Assembly (NCBI GenBank): GCA_008000375.1
Contig: SMOI01000095.1
Location: 50,567 to 109,235, forward strand
Reading direction: 5' to 3'
DNA: 58,669 bases
Source: Poteriospumella lacustris
Taxonomy: Eukaryota > Sar > Chrysophyceae > Chromulinales > Dinobryaceae
The position numbers and the translations under genes were made by a program. The notes beneath the pieces are model-generated. The model saw nothing but the letters and a program-made list of their open reading frames with translations. It searched no databases and was not told the DNA's origin. Below are positions 21,733-33,628 of this stretch, piece after piece (the stretch's first letter is position 1; each line of letters opens with the position of its first letter).

Positions 21733-23048
21733 CTAATCAGCAAAGAGAAAGAACTCGTTCAAGAAGACACGTGAATCTGCATCGAAGTGCATACGCATTT
21801 TGCCTCGGTAGCAGTAGTGATGAACCACCGGTGCTGCATCGGCAGGTGGTTGATTCATCTTTACGAGTCGATTGCTGTTGATTTGCTGGTCGATAGTGGC
21901 CGGATCGGAGGATCCAGAGGGAAGTTGGACAGTTCCTCTGGTGCTGTTCTGCCGCATCGCGTCAGTTCCAGTATTGGCACTAAACGCGCGAGGGTGTTTG
22001 TTTGGAAAGGAATCCAATAGGGCCATGTTACTGTCTCCCAGCAGTTCCTCGTTCGCTAACAGCGAAGCGGCATCAGGAGTCGCCGAAATGCCCAAGTCAA
22101 TGACCACTGTTGGCCGGCCCTCAACACCGACTTCTGAGTCGCTGCCGGGATCATCGAAGATGTGATCAAAGTCTTCATTCTTCTCCAGTTTGCTCCCAGC
22201 AACTGGAGGTGAGCTGCTGTGTAATACACCTTCATAGTCTCCAAGAACATATACAGGTTTGTCAGGATCGTCTTCGATCACGACGCGCGCTTGTACTTCT
22301 GGCTCTTGAGCATTCACATAGACGCTTCCAGCCAATGTGAAATCAACTAAAATCTGCCCATCTTCGTCTGCGTTGATTTGAACCTTTACGTCCTTCAACG
22401 TGAACACAACATCGGGATAATCCAACATTCGCTCGTACCAATATTGGCAATTGACTTCGAGGCCGTATATTTCGTATTTTCCTTTAATTCCCTCTGGAAA
22501 TTTGCCTAAAGCAGAATTGATTAGTCTTGCAACGATAATCAAATGACCCATCAACGGGCGAGCAACTTACCAGACAGTTCCTGCATCACAGTAAAATCCG
22601 ATCGGAAGTACGTCTTCATAAAGCGAACCATGAAATCGAAGTCACACGAGTTGTAAACCGCTGCTACCATATTAGCATATGTAAGACGAGCATCCGACTT
22701 GATTACGTGGGGAATAATCAATCGAGGAGTCACTTTTCCATCGTCAGCGACTGTGAACAAGACGTTATTCGCTTGAAATCCCCGCTTTCTTCGACGCTTT
22801 CGGCTGGGTTTTCCAACGATCTCAAAGTCTCCAACAAAATCATTATCTTCATCTGCCTCCTCATAATCACCACCAAGGTCTTGTATCGGCGAATGACTAT
22901 GACAGACAATAAATGAAACCACTTGAATCTGATCGACAGGTGGTCAAAGAATCTACCTCTCAACACTGCTTATGCTCCTTGTAGAGGTCAGATCTGCCAC
23001 CGTGGAAGTTGATGATAGCCCCGAGTAAGTATCTTTAGTGAAAGACAT
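21733..23048 (-). CDS. Uncharacterised protein with NTF2-like region
   Basis: Predicted 396 residues from exons 23048-22957, 22896-22571 and 22505-21733, with introns of 60 and 65 bp that keep frame. A Ser/Thr-rich N-terminus is followed by an acidic patch and a strong basic cluster (KPSRKRRRKRGF) that looks like a nuclear localisation signal. Residues about 100-200 (YANMVAAVYNSCDFDFMVRF, then YGLEVNCQYWYERMLDYPDV and VDFTLAGSVY) have the helix-helix-sheet pattern of NTF2/SnoaL-like domains. Comparable regions follow DNA-binding domains in some stramenopile regulators. The C-terminal 180 residues look disordered. A transcriptional role is possible but unproven. Confidence 0.7.
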
Positions 23049-23540
23049 GACTGTCACAATTGCTGCAAGGACATTTAGGTGCAAACGGTCGTTACCTTCT
23101 GACGAAGAAAAAGACCACGCCGAAATCATGGTTGATTATCCCCGCCGACTTCTGTGGCAATTTTGAAGCAGTAAAGTTCTGGTATAACGATATCCATCAA
23201 CTCAATCACGAGTAATATTTTGGCTTTGGTTTCTGATCCTATTCGGAAGATCAACGAAAGTGGCCAAGAAGTAGAAAGCACAACAGTGCGGAAGGAAAAT
23301 GTTCCGGTAGGAACGGCACTTGCGTACATAAGAGGCGATATGTAACAATCAATAACTCACATTTTACGGAACTGTTGTACATCAAAAGCGTTTCGATTGG
23401 AAGTCGAACGTCAGTGTCTGTTTCCGAATCAAACCCACCTGAATGAAATAACGTTGTGGTGAATACAATCAAAAGAAACGAACGACGCAGTGGTTCAGGT
23501 CGTTCTCATTGGCTTTGATTTTCGTTGATATTCGCGGAAA
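23049..23540. other. Intergenic region with possible unassigned exons
   Basis: 492 bp between the NTF2-like gene and the GT25-like gene. On the minus strand a pyrimidine-rich tract ending CATTCAG precedes an open stretch (GGFDSETDTDVRLPIETLLM), ended by a GTGAGT donor-like site. A second open stretch lies at 23126-23329. They could be 5' exons of the NTF2-like gene or a small gene, but no join gives a recognised protein. Confidence 0.3.
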
Positions 23541-24401
23541 ATGGTGAAAATGCGGATATCGTCCAGTTGTTTTGTGTGGTTCATGGTTCTGGCTCTTCTT
23601 TTTCCGTCGTCTTGTGCCCAAAATCCACGAGTGAAACATCATCACATGGAAACGAATCCATATGTTGGAACAAAGGTTGGAAATGCTACTGTCTTTGGAG
23701 CGATTATCATGACTGACCCCATGGTTGCTGAAGTGCTTGGTCGTGATTTTCACAAAGTGCCTCAGGGTGTGAATGGCAGTGCAACTCAAAATGCTCAATG
23801 GCGAATCCAAAATGCTCGAGCAACGATACGGGAGTTACCTTTCCATACTGATGAGTGGTACTCTTTGCACGCTCCTTCTTGTCCAAATCGTCCGATGAAG
23901 GGAAATGACCGGGGAGTCGCCTTCTCACATTATCAGATTTGGAACGACTTCGTCAAGCAGGGCGAAAAGTTCAGCAAGGATGCTCACGATACAGATATAT
24001 TGGTCATGTTGGAAGACGACGCAGTAGTTACTATCAGTGATGTGAAGGAAGTTCTTGAGCGAGAGTTCTCATCGATGACAACAGATCATGTGTTTCTTGG
24101 TTGGTGTTACGGCCGGAGATTTATGCCTATGTGCACTCATGCTTACGCAATTACCCGCGCAGCAGCGACCCGACTTGTAAAAGAGTTCGACATCTGTTAT
24201 CCTCAAGCTATTGATGCGCAGTTGAAGCATTTGGCTGACAAAAAAGTATTTACATGGAGAAAGCCTCTTCCTGACTCGCTCAAAAATCTGAAGAAAGGTT
24301 TTGAAGACAATCCGCATTACTTTACTCGAGGCATCTTTATTCAGAAGAATGGTTTGGTTTCTTTCAATCATCATGGCTTTCAAAACAATGCAGGCCGCTG
24401 A
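23541..24401 (+). CDS. Secreted GT25-like glycosyltransferase
   Basis: 286 residues, one exon. The first 26 residues are a signal peptide (CFVWFMVLALLFPSSCAQ). The remainder matches glycosyltransferase family 25, which includes bacterial LPS transferases and procollagen galactosyltransferases. It has GVAFSHYQIWNDFV (acceptor-side helix), ILVMLEDDAVV (the acidic metal-binding cluster), and CTHAYAITRAAATRLV with AIDAQLKHLADKK near the C-terminus. It probably acts in the ER or Golgi on a glycoprotein or polysaccharide. No retention signal is visible. The gene is shorter than animal homologues, having a single catalytic unit. Confidence 0.8.
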   Translation: MVKMRISSSCFVWFMVLALLFPSSCAQNPRVKHHHMETNPYVGTKVGNATVFGAIIMTDPMVAEVLGRDFHKVPQGVNGSATQNAQWRIQNARATIRELPFHTDEWYSLHAPSCPNRPMKGNDRGVAFSHYQIWNDFVKQGEKFSKDAHDTDILVMLEDDAVVTISDVKEVLEREFSSMTTDHVFLGWCYGRRFMPMCTHAYAITRAAATRLVKEFDICYPQAIDAQLKHLADKKVFTWRKPLPDSLKNLKKGFEDNPHYFTRGIFIQKNGLVSFNHHGFQNNAGR

Positions 24402-24750
24402 TTGCGTGTGTAAATCTCTTGTCCATGTGCATAAGTATTGTTCCTTGTTGCAGTGTTGCAGTAGTGAGTACTGCTGCTGTGTATCTTCTTCATTCCCAAA
24501 AGCTGTGTTTCTGGGACAGATTGGGCTGGGGGTCTTCACCGACGGACAGATTGGGTTGGCCGTTTGTCGCTGCGGTGCTTGTCACAAATGTGCAGCGATG
24601 ATGATGTCCGCAGCCGCTGCCGCACCGTCACGCCTCTTCCACGAAAAGTTTTTCCAGAGGGCGCGTCCGGAACGATCCAACTGTTTCTTCCTTCTCTGTA
24701 GCTGAAAATGACCACAAAAGAATAACTTTCTCCTGACATCACGCAATAAA
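24402..24750. promoter_or_regulatory. Intergenic region upstream of the elongase
   Basis: 349 bp with the GT25 3' end and elongase promoter. It contains an imperfect direct repeat of GGACAGATTGGG (about 24515 and 24544). No gene seen. Confidence 0.35.
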
Positions 24751-25773
24751 ATGGATAACTTCGTTGCTCTCTACCGCGAACATGCGGGCAAATTGGGAAC
24801 TGCCATCTTGGAATGGGCTCGTCCTGAAGGATGGCCGGCTTCGCCTATGGCTGTATGTTACAAGTTGGACTGAAAGTATCTTGTAACCTTGTGATTAACC
24901 GTTTGTTTCTTGTAGAACTGGCCTCTTGCTGACTTCGAGAGCGCTTTCGCCATCGCTTCTTGCTATTTGATCTTCGTCATTCTTGGTCGTGTAAGTGGTT
25001 TCTCCTGTTCGTTGGGCCTTTCTGAGTCTGATTTGAATCATCTTCCTTTCCACAGTTGATCATGCCCAGCTTGCCTGCTGTTCCTGGCTTGTATCCTTTC
25101 AAGTTCTTGTACAACGTGGTCCAAATCATGCTCTGCTCGTATATGTGCATCGAAGCTGGTGTTCGTGCTTACTACGCTGGCTACACCATTTTGCCTTGCA
25201 ATGAGTTCAACGTTCAGAATCCTCCTATCGGATTTATTCTGTATATCTTCTACCTTTCCAAGATTTTGGATTTCGCTGATACCTTTTTCATCATTGCGGA
25301 GAAGCGTTGGAAGCAGTTGAGCTTCTTGCACGTCTACCATCACACCAGCATCTTCTTGGTAAGTCACTGGTGTATCTGGCGCCTTTAGCTGTTCTTAATG
25401 CTCACTTATTGTGTTATTATAGTTCTATTGGCTGAACACCAATGTCGGATACGACGGTGATGTTTACTTGACCATTGTCTTGAATGGTCTTATCCACACC
25501 ATCATGTACACTTACTACTTCGTCACCCTCCACACCAAGGACGTGTGGTGGAAGTCCGCTTTGACCATGAGTCAGATGGTTCAATTTATTTTGATGAATT
25601 CTCAGGCCTTGTACTTGATGTTCACTGGCTGCAGCAAGTATCCTCCTCGCATCACCCAGGCCTATTTGTATTACATCATGACTCTTTTGGTGTTGTTCGC
25701 CAACTTCTACGTCTCCTCCTACATTTTGAAGGGTGGAAAGAAGTCTTCCAAGCCCAAGTCCAAGTCTGCTTAA
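24751..25773 (+). CDS. ELO-family PUFA elongase (3-ketoacyl-CoA synthase)
   Basis: 276 residues from four exons: 24751-24852, 24916-24990, 25056-25358 and 25423-25773. The three introns are 63-65 bp, all phase 0. ELO enzymes condense malonyl-CoA with an acyl-CoA in the ER membrane. The diagnostic HxxHH box is HVYHH (residues 151-155), flanked by FYLSKILDFADTFFI and LNGLIHTIMYTYYF. The N-terminus (ILEWARPEGWPASPMANWPLA) and the 'LHVYHH' form resemble the delta-5/6/9 elongases of stramenopiles and other PUFA producers. The C-terminus is Lys-rich (GGKKSSKPKSKSA), fitting ER retention. Strong codon bias suggests high expression. Chain specificity cannot be read from sequence. Confidence 0.94.
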
Positions 25774-26429
25774 ATTGCTAGCTTTTTCTGATTCCTCAGT
25801 TCATCGCCCGATGTCGAGGGCTCCGTATGTTGATGCGCTTTGATGTCTTTCCGTGCTACATGTAATTGCTATTAAGTGCGCATCATTTATTCAAGACATT
25901 ATTTTCCTCATCGAGATGCCTTTACCATTGTATACTGGGCGATGGTCAGAGTATGGTCGTTGACCTTCCGAGCGATTTGTTCAGCGTCAAATGCGGGTAC
26001 ATGAATGTCAACGCCAGCAATACGCGGTGCTGCATATTGCCCCTTAATGTCCCTTTTGTTATTCTCTTCGGTGCTTGATACATCTTGATAACTTCACAGA
26101 ATTATCAGGCGGGCGGAACGGCAGTGCAGAGAAGAGCGTTACAAAAATATGCAAATCCGACTGCAAATCCGACCGTTACGTTGCAGACGCCACCGTTGTT
26201 GTTTTGGGTTTGTTGTTTGTTGTCTTTCTTGTTGTATTTTCTGTTCCTGTGACTGACATGCTGTTGAACAACACAACTACTGCCAGCACTATATCGGTAA
26301 TGCGAAATAGAAATTAAAAAGGGTGGTCATATGAAGAGCTGAATATGCTCTTGTTTCCCATCATCGCACTACCAACAGAGTGATCAATATTGTTGACTGT
26401 CCTTACTACGTCGACATAGTTCAATTAGA
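25774..26429. other. Intergenic region, elongase to ankyrin-kinase-TIR gene
   Basis: 656 bp in tandem orientation, holding the elongase 3' UTR and the promoter of the giant gene. Short frames only; no repeat or RNA recognised. Confidence 0.4.
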
Positions 26430-29311
26430 ATGGGAAACGCTGCATTATCACCTAGACCTGCGAAAATTCATATTGCGGATGTCGCAAAGACTGCTCCTAC
26501 GAAGGCTAATGATCCCAAGAAGCTGATAGAGGCAGCTGTGAAACAAAAGAAGTGGAATCAGGTTATTGACTTGCTCGTCAGACATTCCACCAGCATACAA
26601 TCGCTGCACGACGACAATCCATTGGACCTTGCCATTGTCTGGAATTGCCCATTGGACGTTATAAGAACTGTGGTGAGCTTAGATCCATTGAAGGCATTTA
26701 CAGTGATCAACGCCAAACAACAATCACCGCTTCATTTGGCACTGAAATGTGGCTGTGATTTCGAGATCATTCAGTATTTGGTTGATGAACACCCCAGTTC
26801 ACTTCACAAAACAGACATCGATGGCAACATTCCATTGCATACTGCCCTATCCCGAAAAACATACGCCGGCGTGATCCGCTTTCTATTGGAAAGGGCCCCG
26901 GAAACAATCAAGAGCCGCACCAAAGTTGGCGGATATCCACTTCACGTGGCTCTGGAAAGTCGACAACCCGAAGAAACAGTGATGTCACTCATTGATGCGT
27001 ATCCTTCTGCTATGCAGCATTCGACCCTTGGATTCTACCCTATTCATTTGGCATGCAAGCAAGCGTACTCTGTTCGAGTCATCCAAAAACTATTGACAGC
27101 CCACAGTGATAGCGCCATGTTGTGTGGGCCAGAAAGTAATTTGCCCCTGCACTACGCTGCAATGACGAATAAAACAGACCCCGACGTTATCGCTCTTCTT
27201 CTTCAATTATATCCCGACGGGATGCTTCATCGCAGCAAGAAAGGCAGCATGCCGTTGCATTTGGCGCTAGAACATCGTTGGCACGAAACAAAAATCCTTC
27301 TCCTTCTGCAATTATGTCCTGAATCAGCGAAACAACGTGGTCGTGGAACTCCGGGCGATTTTCCCTTGTCCATCGCCATTGAGTTCCACGCCAGCAACCG
27401 TGTCTTGGAAACGCTGTTGACCTTGTTTCCCAAGGCCTGTGAACATATGAATGTCTACCGAATGTACTTGTTACGTTCGGCCGTACGTGCCAAGGTCCAT
27501 TGGCAAATCATTGAGAAGATTTTGGACGCATATCCTGGTGCAGCAGTGGAAAAGGACTCTTCCTCCCAGCGCGTGGCCTTGCACTACGCCGTGTCTCGTT
27601 CGTATCCCTTATCGTTGATTGCGAAGCTCATCGCTGCCAATCCTCAAGGAGTAGGAACAGGTGATGCGCACGGTCTTCTCCCCATTCACATTGCTGCAAC
27701 GCGTGCAGGAGTACTGACATTGATACGGGATCAAGAGCGTACGGAGTTGGCGGAAACACCCCAAGTAGACAGAACGAAGACGTCGTCCAACGAACAAGAT
27801 CCGTTGAACGCAACAGCAGCAGCTTCCGACGACTTTGAATCCACCAACGAAGGCGACCCGGCCACCATTGAAGCTCGATTGGATTATGACTTGAAGCTCT
27901 TTCGTATGCTGGTGAGTCGTTTCCCGGAGAGTGTGACGGCATTGGACAAGTATGGACTCAGTCCGATCAATTATTTGATCGAAAACACCCAAGTTTTACA
28001 TCAAGATCAATCGAATTCCGGAAAAATCATCTCTCATGTTGGTGTATCGCTCTTACGATGCCTCTGTGAACAAGACGAACAACGTGCCCTGCCGCCCAGT
28101 CAACGGAAACTTGTCCGAATCGGTAGCGAAGTCCCCTTCGATCCAAAACGCTCTTTTCAATCCGCGTTTGTGCAATTGCCCGTCGCCCCAAAAATCAATC
28201 CATTGCATCATGCGATCCATTGCAACCGCGATGCTGATTATATCCGTGTGATCTTGGACTATGACCGTAGCTTAGCGGCAGCCACCGCGTTAGATGCTCA
28301 TGGTCAAACCACGTTACATGCGGCCATTGCTCGGCGAATGTCAACCGATTGTCTGTTGGCGATTTTAGAGGCAGCTCCCGAGGCGGTGCGGGTGCGGGAT
28401 CAGCAAAATCATCTGCCTATTCACTTCGCGGTGATGTACCAGGCGGCACGGATTGTGGCTCAACGAATTCTGGCCATTTTCCCCGAGGTGACGTCGCTCG
28501 TGGACGATCCCGTTCATGTCACCGCCGCGAAGGAAGGCATGCGCTGTACAGACACCACGCTACCTAGTTTACTGCCCTTACCCATGGAATCGAGACCAAT
28601 GTCATCGGCACTGCCATCACGTTTACCAACCGCTGCAGCTGCCGCCGTCGTTGCTACCGCCGCGGCGAATACTCGCACTGGTGACACTTTCCTCGTGGAG
28701 AACGATGCCACCACGTTCACCCGTCGCATCGTCACCGAGGGAGGACATTGTATGTTGTTTCATTTTGCATTGCACTATCACGTCGAACCCGCCATTTTGG
28801 CCGATATCCTCTCCTACACCATGCCCTACATGCCACCTACCACGGAACAATTACGCGCACGGAATGCCGATGGGTCTGATCGGTTAGACGATCATTTCCG
28901 TTGGCAAGAAACACATTTCTATCTCTGGTATGACCTCGTCTGTCATACCTATGACTGTTATCCCGACACCATCAATGTCCTCTTTGACGATTACCAGTAC
29001 ACCACGCGTGTCATTCAATTGCTCTGCGATTTCCCGAATCGTCATTTACCGTCTCGTGTGACCCTGTCGATGGCGACACCGCGATGTCATGAACAATTGA
29101 TCAGTCGGTTGTATTACCATCAACGGTTCTCGTGGTTGCCTCCCCGTCGAGATGACCATGTGGACGTCGTCGAAGAAGACCTGCAAACCAGTGTGACGTT
29201 GTCGAATCAGAAGGAAATGTTGAGTTTCCATCATCGTAGTCAATACGCATTGTGCAAAGTCGCCTTTGACCATCATCTGCCATCGACGTTGCCATCCGCA
29301 TCTGCGGCGGC

Positions 29312-29349
<38 letters not shown>

Positions 29350-32300
29350 CGTCGTCATCTCTGGCAAGAGGAGGAGAGGAAACGATTGCGGATGCGACAG
29401 CCATGGCCACGGGTAGTTTTGGTTTCCGTCGTCAGCAGCCTCGTAAAGTGATGTTGAAGTTCTCCCGACAACGTGCGAGCTTTGACACGGAGATGGTCTT
29501 TCGTAAGAACGTGCTGGTGCAAATTGAGCAACGTGTGGATGCGGAATGGATGGCAATGGAGGCCAAAGCTCGGAAAGGCCCATCAAAGCGGAAGTCGAAG
29601 AAGGCGAAGGGCGGATCCACGTCCAAGTCTCGTGACGGTGAAACGGACAGCCACGTGGACGCCGACGAGGACGACGAGGACGATGGTTCCCAGGAACAAA
29701 CCATCGACGAGGAGGACGACGAAGGCGATGACGACGAAGGCGATGACGACAACAGCGACGAAGAGAACAGCAGAAGTGTCGCTTCGCTGAAGCGAAAAGG
29801 AGGCGCATCCACGACACAGTCCACTCGCAAGAACGCGGGTCAACTCGACACGACCTCTACGAGCCAGCTGGAGGAAGACAGCGCCACTGTGAGTCATTAC
29901 TCGCGTATACAAGAACAACTTGATGCGGACCGCACCGAACAACGTCAACGATGGAAAGAACAACGTGTACATTCCTTGTTGCGTCGTTATTTCTTGGAAA
30001 TGATCGTTGCCTTCGATGCGGATCATGATGCGGAGTACCGTGCAGAGGTCCAACGCCAACGGTTCGTCAGTGACTATCCGTTACTGCTCGTCACGGCCCA
30101 TGCGAGTCGTACGCTACACGACATCTTGTTGCATGATCATCCGTTGGTCACGCTGCAACGGGCGGGATACGTCTCCACCTCGCTGGATACCAGTGGTGGT
30201 GGTACCCGTCGACCGTTGGTGCTGTCGTGGCGTCAGTTGGGTGTCTTTCACACACGTATCCATGATGTCCTGACGGATATCAGTGAAGCGGTGTATTTCT
30301 TACATTCGTTGGGTTACGTGCATACGAACCTCAACCCGATGAATGTGTATGAGATCCGTGATTACCACAAGGCCTCTGGCTTCCGCTTGGTATTGGGCAA
30401 CTTTGGATCCATGAAACGAGCGAAGGAAGAAACACCGAATCAATCCCAAGCGAGTCACGCGGTCCATGTCTCTCAGGAAATTGCAAATCTGTGGAGTTTG
30501 TCGGATGTGTTGGACGTTCGGGACGACGATTTCCGTGACAATCGCGCCTATGGGTATATGGCACCGGAAGTTGCGCGTTGCTACGTGATGATGGCCTCGT
30601 CGGATGCGGCGTCAGCGGCGACGGCGGCAGCGTTGCAAGCCGTAGCGGTACCTGTCGCGGTGGCTCATGATCGACCGGAGAACAGTGAAGATCGAGCCGC
30701 ACCGGTGATTCGTTTGGATGCGAAACCGTCGTTGGATTTATGGTCGTTAGGTGCCATCGCCTATCATCTGGGGGCAGGGGAGCCATTGTTGCATCCCACC
30801 TTTGATCATCGTGTGGACGCCGAACAAGTGCAACTGTTAGCGCAATGGAATCGTACGATTCAGGAACGTCGCTTGGCACGTGTGGGTCACCACGTCTGGT
30901 TGCGGAATTTGATTCAGCAGTGGTTATCACCCGACGCTGACTTGCGACCCAGTGTCAACTATGTCCTTCAACGGCATCCGTTCTTTGTCGCACCCGAGGC
31001 CACACAAACGCCAGATGTTTCGACAGCCATTACGGGTCTGCCTCTGGTTCCATCGCCCCTGGCAGCAGTCGCCGAAGAGTCCATCCCTCCAGCTGCTACC
31101 GCTCCCACAGACGATGAGACCATCGATCGGTTGAGGTATCCACCAGAGAAGCCTCTCTTTGATGTCTACATCGCCTACAATCATTGTCATTTCGCATATG
31201 ATACACAACAACGACAAGGGCTGGGACGAAAGCGGTTGAAGGACGAGGAAATCGCACGTAGCCTTCGATGCGATGACCAAGGCCACATCGAGAAGCTCAC
31301 ACAGGCCACGGTGACGTACTGTGGCGATATTGCGGTCACTGGGAGCCAAGAGTTTGCCGCTTCTTCGTCCACGAATCGGAAGGCCGTAAACCAGCCAATC
31401 CCGGCCCAAGTGATTCTGGATCTGAGCCATCGCTACAAGCTTTCACCGTGGATCGATGGGCAACTTCCGCAGAGCTCGATTCCTGCCCCTGCTGCTGCTG
31501 GGGAAAAGCAACCGCAAGCTTCATCACAGCGGCCCCATCATCCCCAATCGGCTGAGCCAAAACAGAATCGTCCACCCGCCCCGGCAACAGCAACGAAGAA
31601 GTCCACCACAGCGGCAGCCGTTCCATCCACACGGACGGCGTTGCAACAAGCCAGTGCAGACGCCGAACGAGTACTGTGTGATATTCTACGACGTCAAAGC
31701 CAAGCCAAGACTGGCGTCATCTTTCTGACACGCCATGGTGTCAATCATCCCGCCGAACTCGATGAACGTGCCGATCCTCTCTCCGCGACAACGTTAAACA
31801 TCTGCCGGATGTTGAAGGCGTCGCCATTGTATTTGTTTCTCTTGGAGATTGTATTGATGTTGGAGTTACAGGCTCGTGGATGGTTTGAAAATGGAATCTA
31901 CTTGGTCGTAGTCGGTGATAACGTGGGTAACGCACCAGATGCACCCGTCTTCGGACCGTTTTTCGAACATTTCGTGCCACCGGTCGATACGGCCGACCCT
32001 ATCTATGTCCCACCTCACGCTACGGATCCTTTGGACAATGTGACGATGCTTCGACAAGTGGGTAATTGTTTTCCCTTGCCTCATTTGGTATCCACCCAAT
32101 CGGTACACAGTCTACGTCTCGCTGCACAGACCGTGTTGGATCTCCATGGATTGGGCAAGGCGCTACGATACCCGGCCATGTCGATGAAAGAACTCTTCTT
32201 AAACGTCCTCTTACCTTTACCAGCGGTACAATTTCCGGTATTGCATCTCTTGGGGCCCGGTCACGTTGCGTATCAACGTATCGCCTTGGATATTTTGCAA

Positions 32301-33362
32301 TGGACACATCCGACGTTACCCTGGTCACGGCAGTTGGATAGTCGTGGTGGTCGATTGAGTACGGCGGAAAGTCGTCAACGGTCGTCACCTACAACGGCCC
32401 GTAGTCGAGGACAGTTGCGTAGTAGTCACAGCGGAGCAGGACAACGCCGAGGACAGTTGTTGTCACGTGGACGCAGTGGAGGATCCTTGGTCCCCAGTTG
32501 GGACACCACCACCCATGGCGGTGGTTCTGTGCGGCATGCACAAGACGCCTCGGCCGTTGGCATGACACAAGCCTTTGAGCGAATGCTAGATATGCGTGTG
32601 CCTAGTCCGCAATATCATCCACAAGTATCAGAGCATTGGTTTGCGGATCGTGAGCCGGTCATGCCACGTTCGGCCATTGGCAGTCGAGCACCGAGTCGTG
32701 GAAATGTCGCTGGCTTACGTCCCGTGGAAGAAGAGAATATGCGGCCCATTTCGCCCACCCATTATGACACCGTGACGAATCTCGTGGCACAGCCCATTCA
32801 TTCGGGAGGGGCCCACCACGGGATGGTGCCTTCGTTCCGCGATGCTGCACAGAATGCGGAAGTCTTGATCCTCGACCCAGCCGCGTCAGCAGGCGCTGCT
32901 TCCTCTTCCTCATTGCCAGGGGCATCGCCTCCCGCCGGTTCGCCATCGATGCCGCCGAAGATGAAAAGTAAACGTATATCCTCGTTTCATAGTGTGAGTG
33001 ATACCGAACTGGCGGTACCTACCACCGCCGCAACCTCTGCATCCACGGCGACCGCCGCGTATTTCACGGAATGGACAGCCGAGCATCAACAGCAGAACGT
33101 GGACATGCTGCGATTCTGTGTGGAGAAAACAGAAGCGAAAGAAAACGAAGTCAACAATTTGAAATTGGAGATGGCGTTGATGGAGGAACAGTTGCGGTTG
33201 CAGCGATTGGAGATCTTGCGGCTGCGTAATTTGGTACAAGTGACCAGTATTCGTGAGTTGCCGCCCACCTATGTCGAAGATGAGGACGACCCTGCGGATG
33301 AAGACCAGCAACACGACCATGGGGAAGCCGATGAAGGAGCTTATGCGGATGATGGATATTGA
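26430..33362 (+). CDS. Giant ankyrin - pseudokinase - TIR-like protein
   Basis: 2310 residues in one uninterrupted exon. The N-terminus MGNAALS could be N-myristoylated. Residues about 60-460 and 590-690 are ankyrin repeats (PLHLALKCGCDFEIIQYLVD, PLHYAAMTNKTDPDVIALLL). A Pro/Ala-rich and poly-Ala segment (about 955-975) precedes a kinase-like domain (about 1000-1530). That domain has VMLKF, a long acidic insert (about 1050-1180), HTN at 1298-1300, NFG at 1324-1326, APE near 1378 and DLWSLG near 1437. Residues about 1575-1900 match the TIR-like family common in algae and oomycetes: FDVYIAYN (1577), SPWIDGQL, TGVIFLTRHG (1761), LLEIVLMLE with E1806, and IYLVVVGD. A Ser/Arg-rich region and a final coiled coil (about 2230-2280) with an acidic tail follow. 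Role unknown; signalling or innate-immune sensing is an inference. Confidence 0.9.
29302..29350 (+). repeat. GCA/GCG triplet tract encoding poly-Ala
   Basis: An uninterrupted run of GCG and GCA codons encodes about 15 alanines in the ankyrin-kinase-TIR protein, just before the kinase-like domain. Prone to length variation. Confidence 0.85.
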
Positions 33363-33628
33363 AGAGATGTGTGCACATGACATTTTTGTCAAAAGGCGCT
33401 TGGAGAATGCTGCGAGTCTCCGAGCTTTCAGCTTTCATTTGGACTATGAAGACCATCGCGTCTGTTCTGTGGTTATTTATGCATTGCAAACGTTGAATAC
33501 CCCCATGAGTGCTCGAGAGAAAACACGCAGTTGAAAGTAACAGAATATGTACATATATAAGATTTGTAATTGCGCATCAACCACAACGCATCCAAGCGAT
33601 CATGCTAGTCTACGGTAGTCTGCACAGT

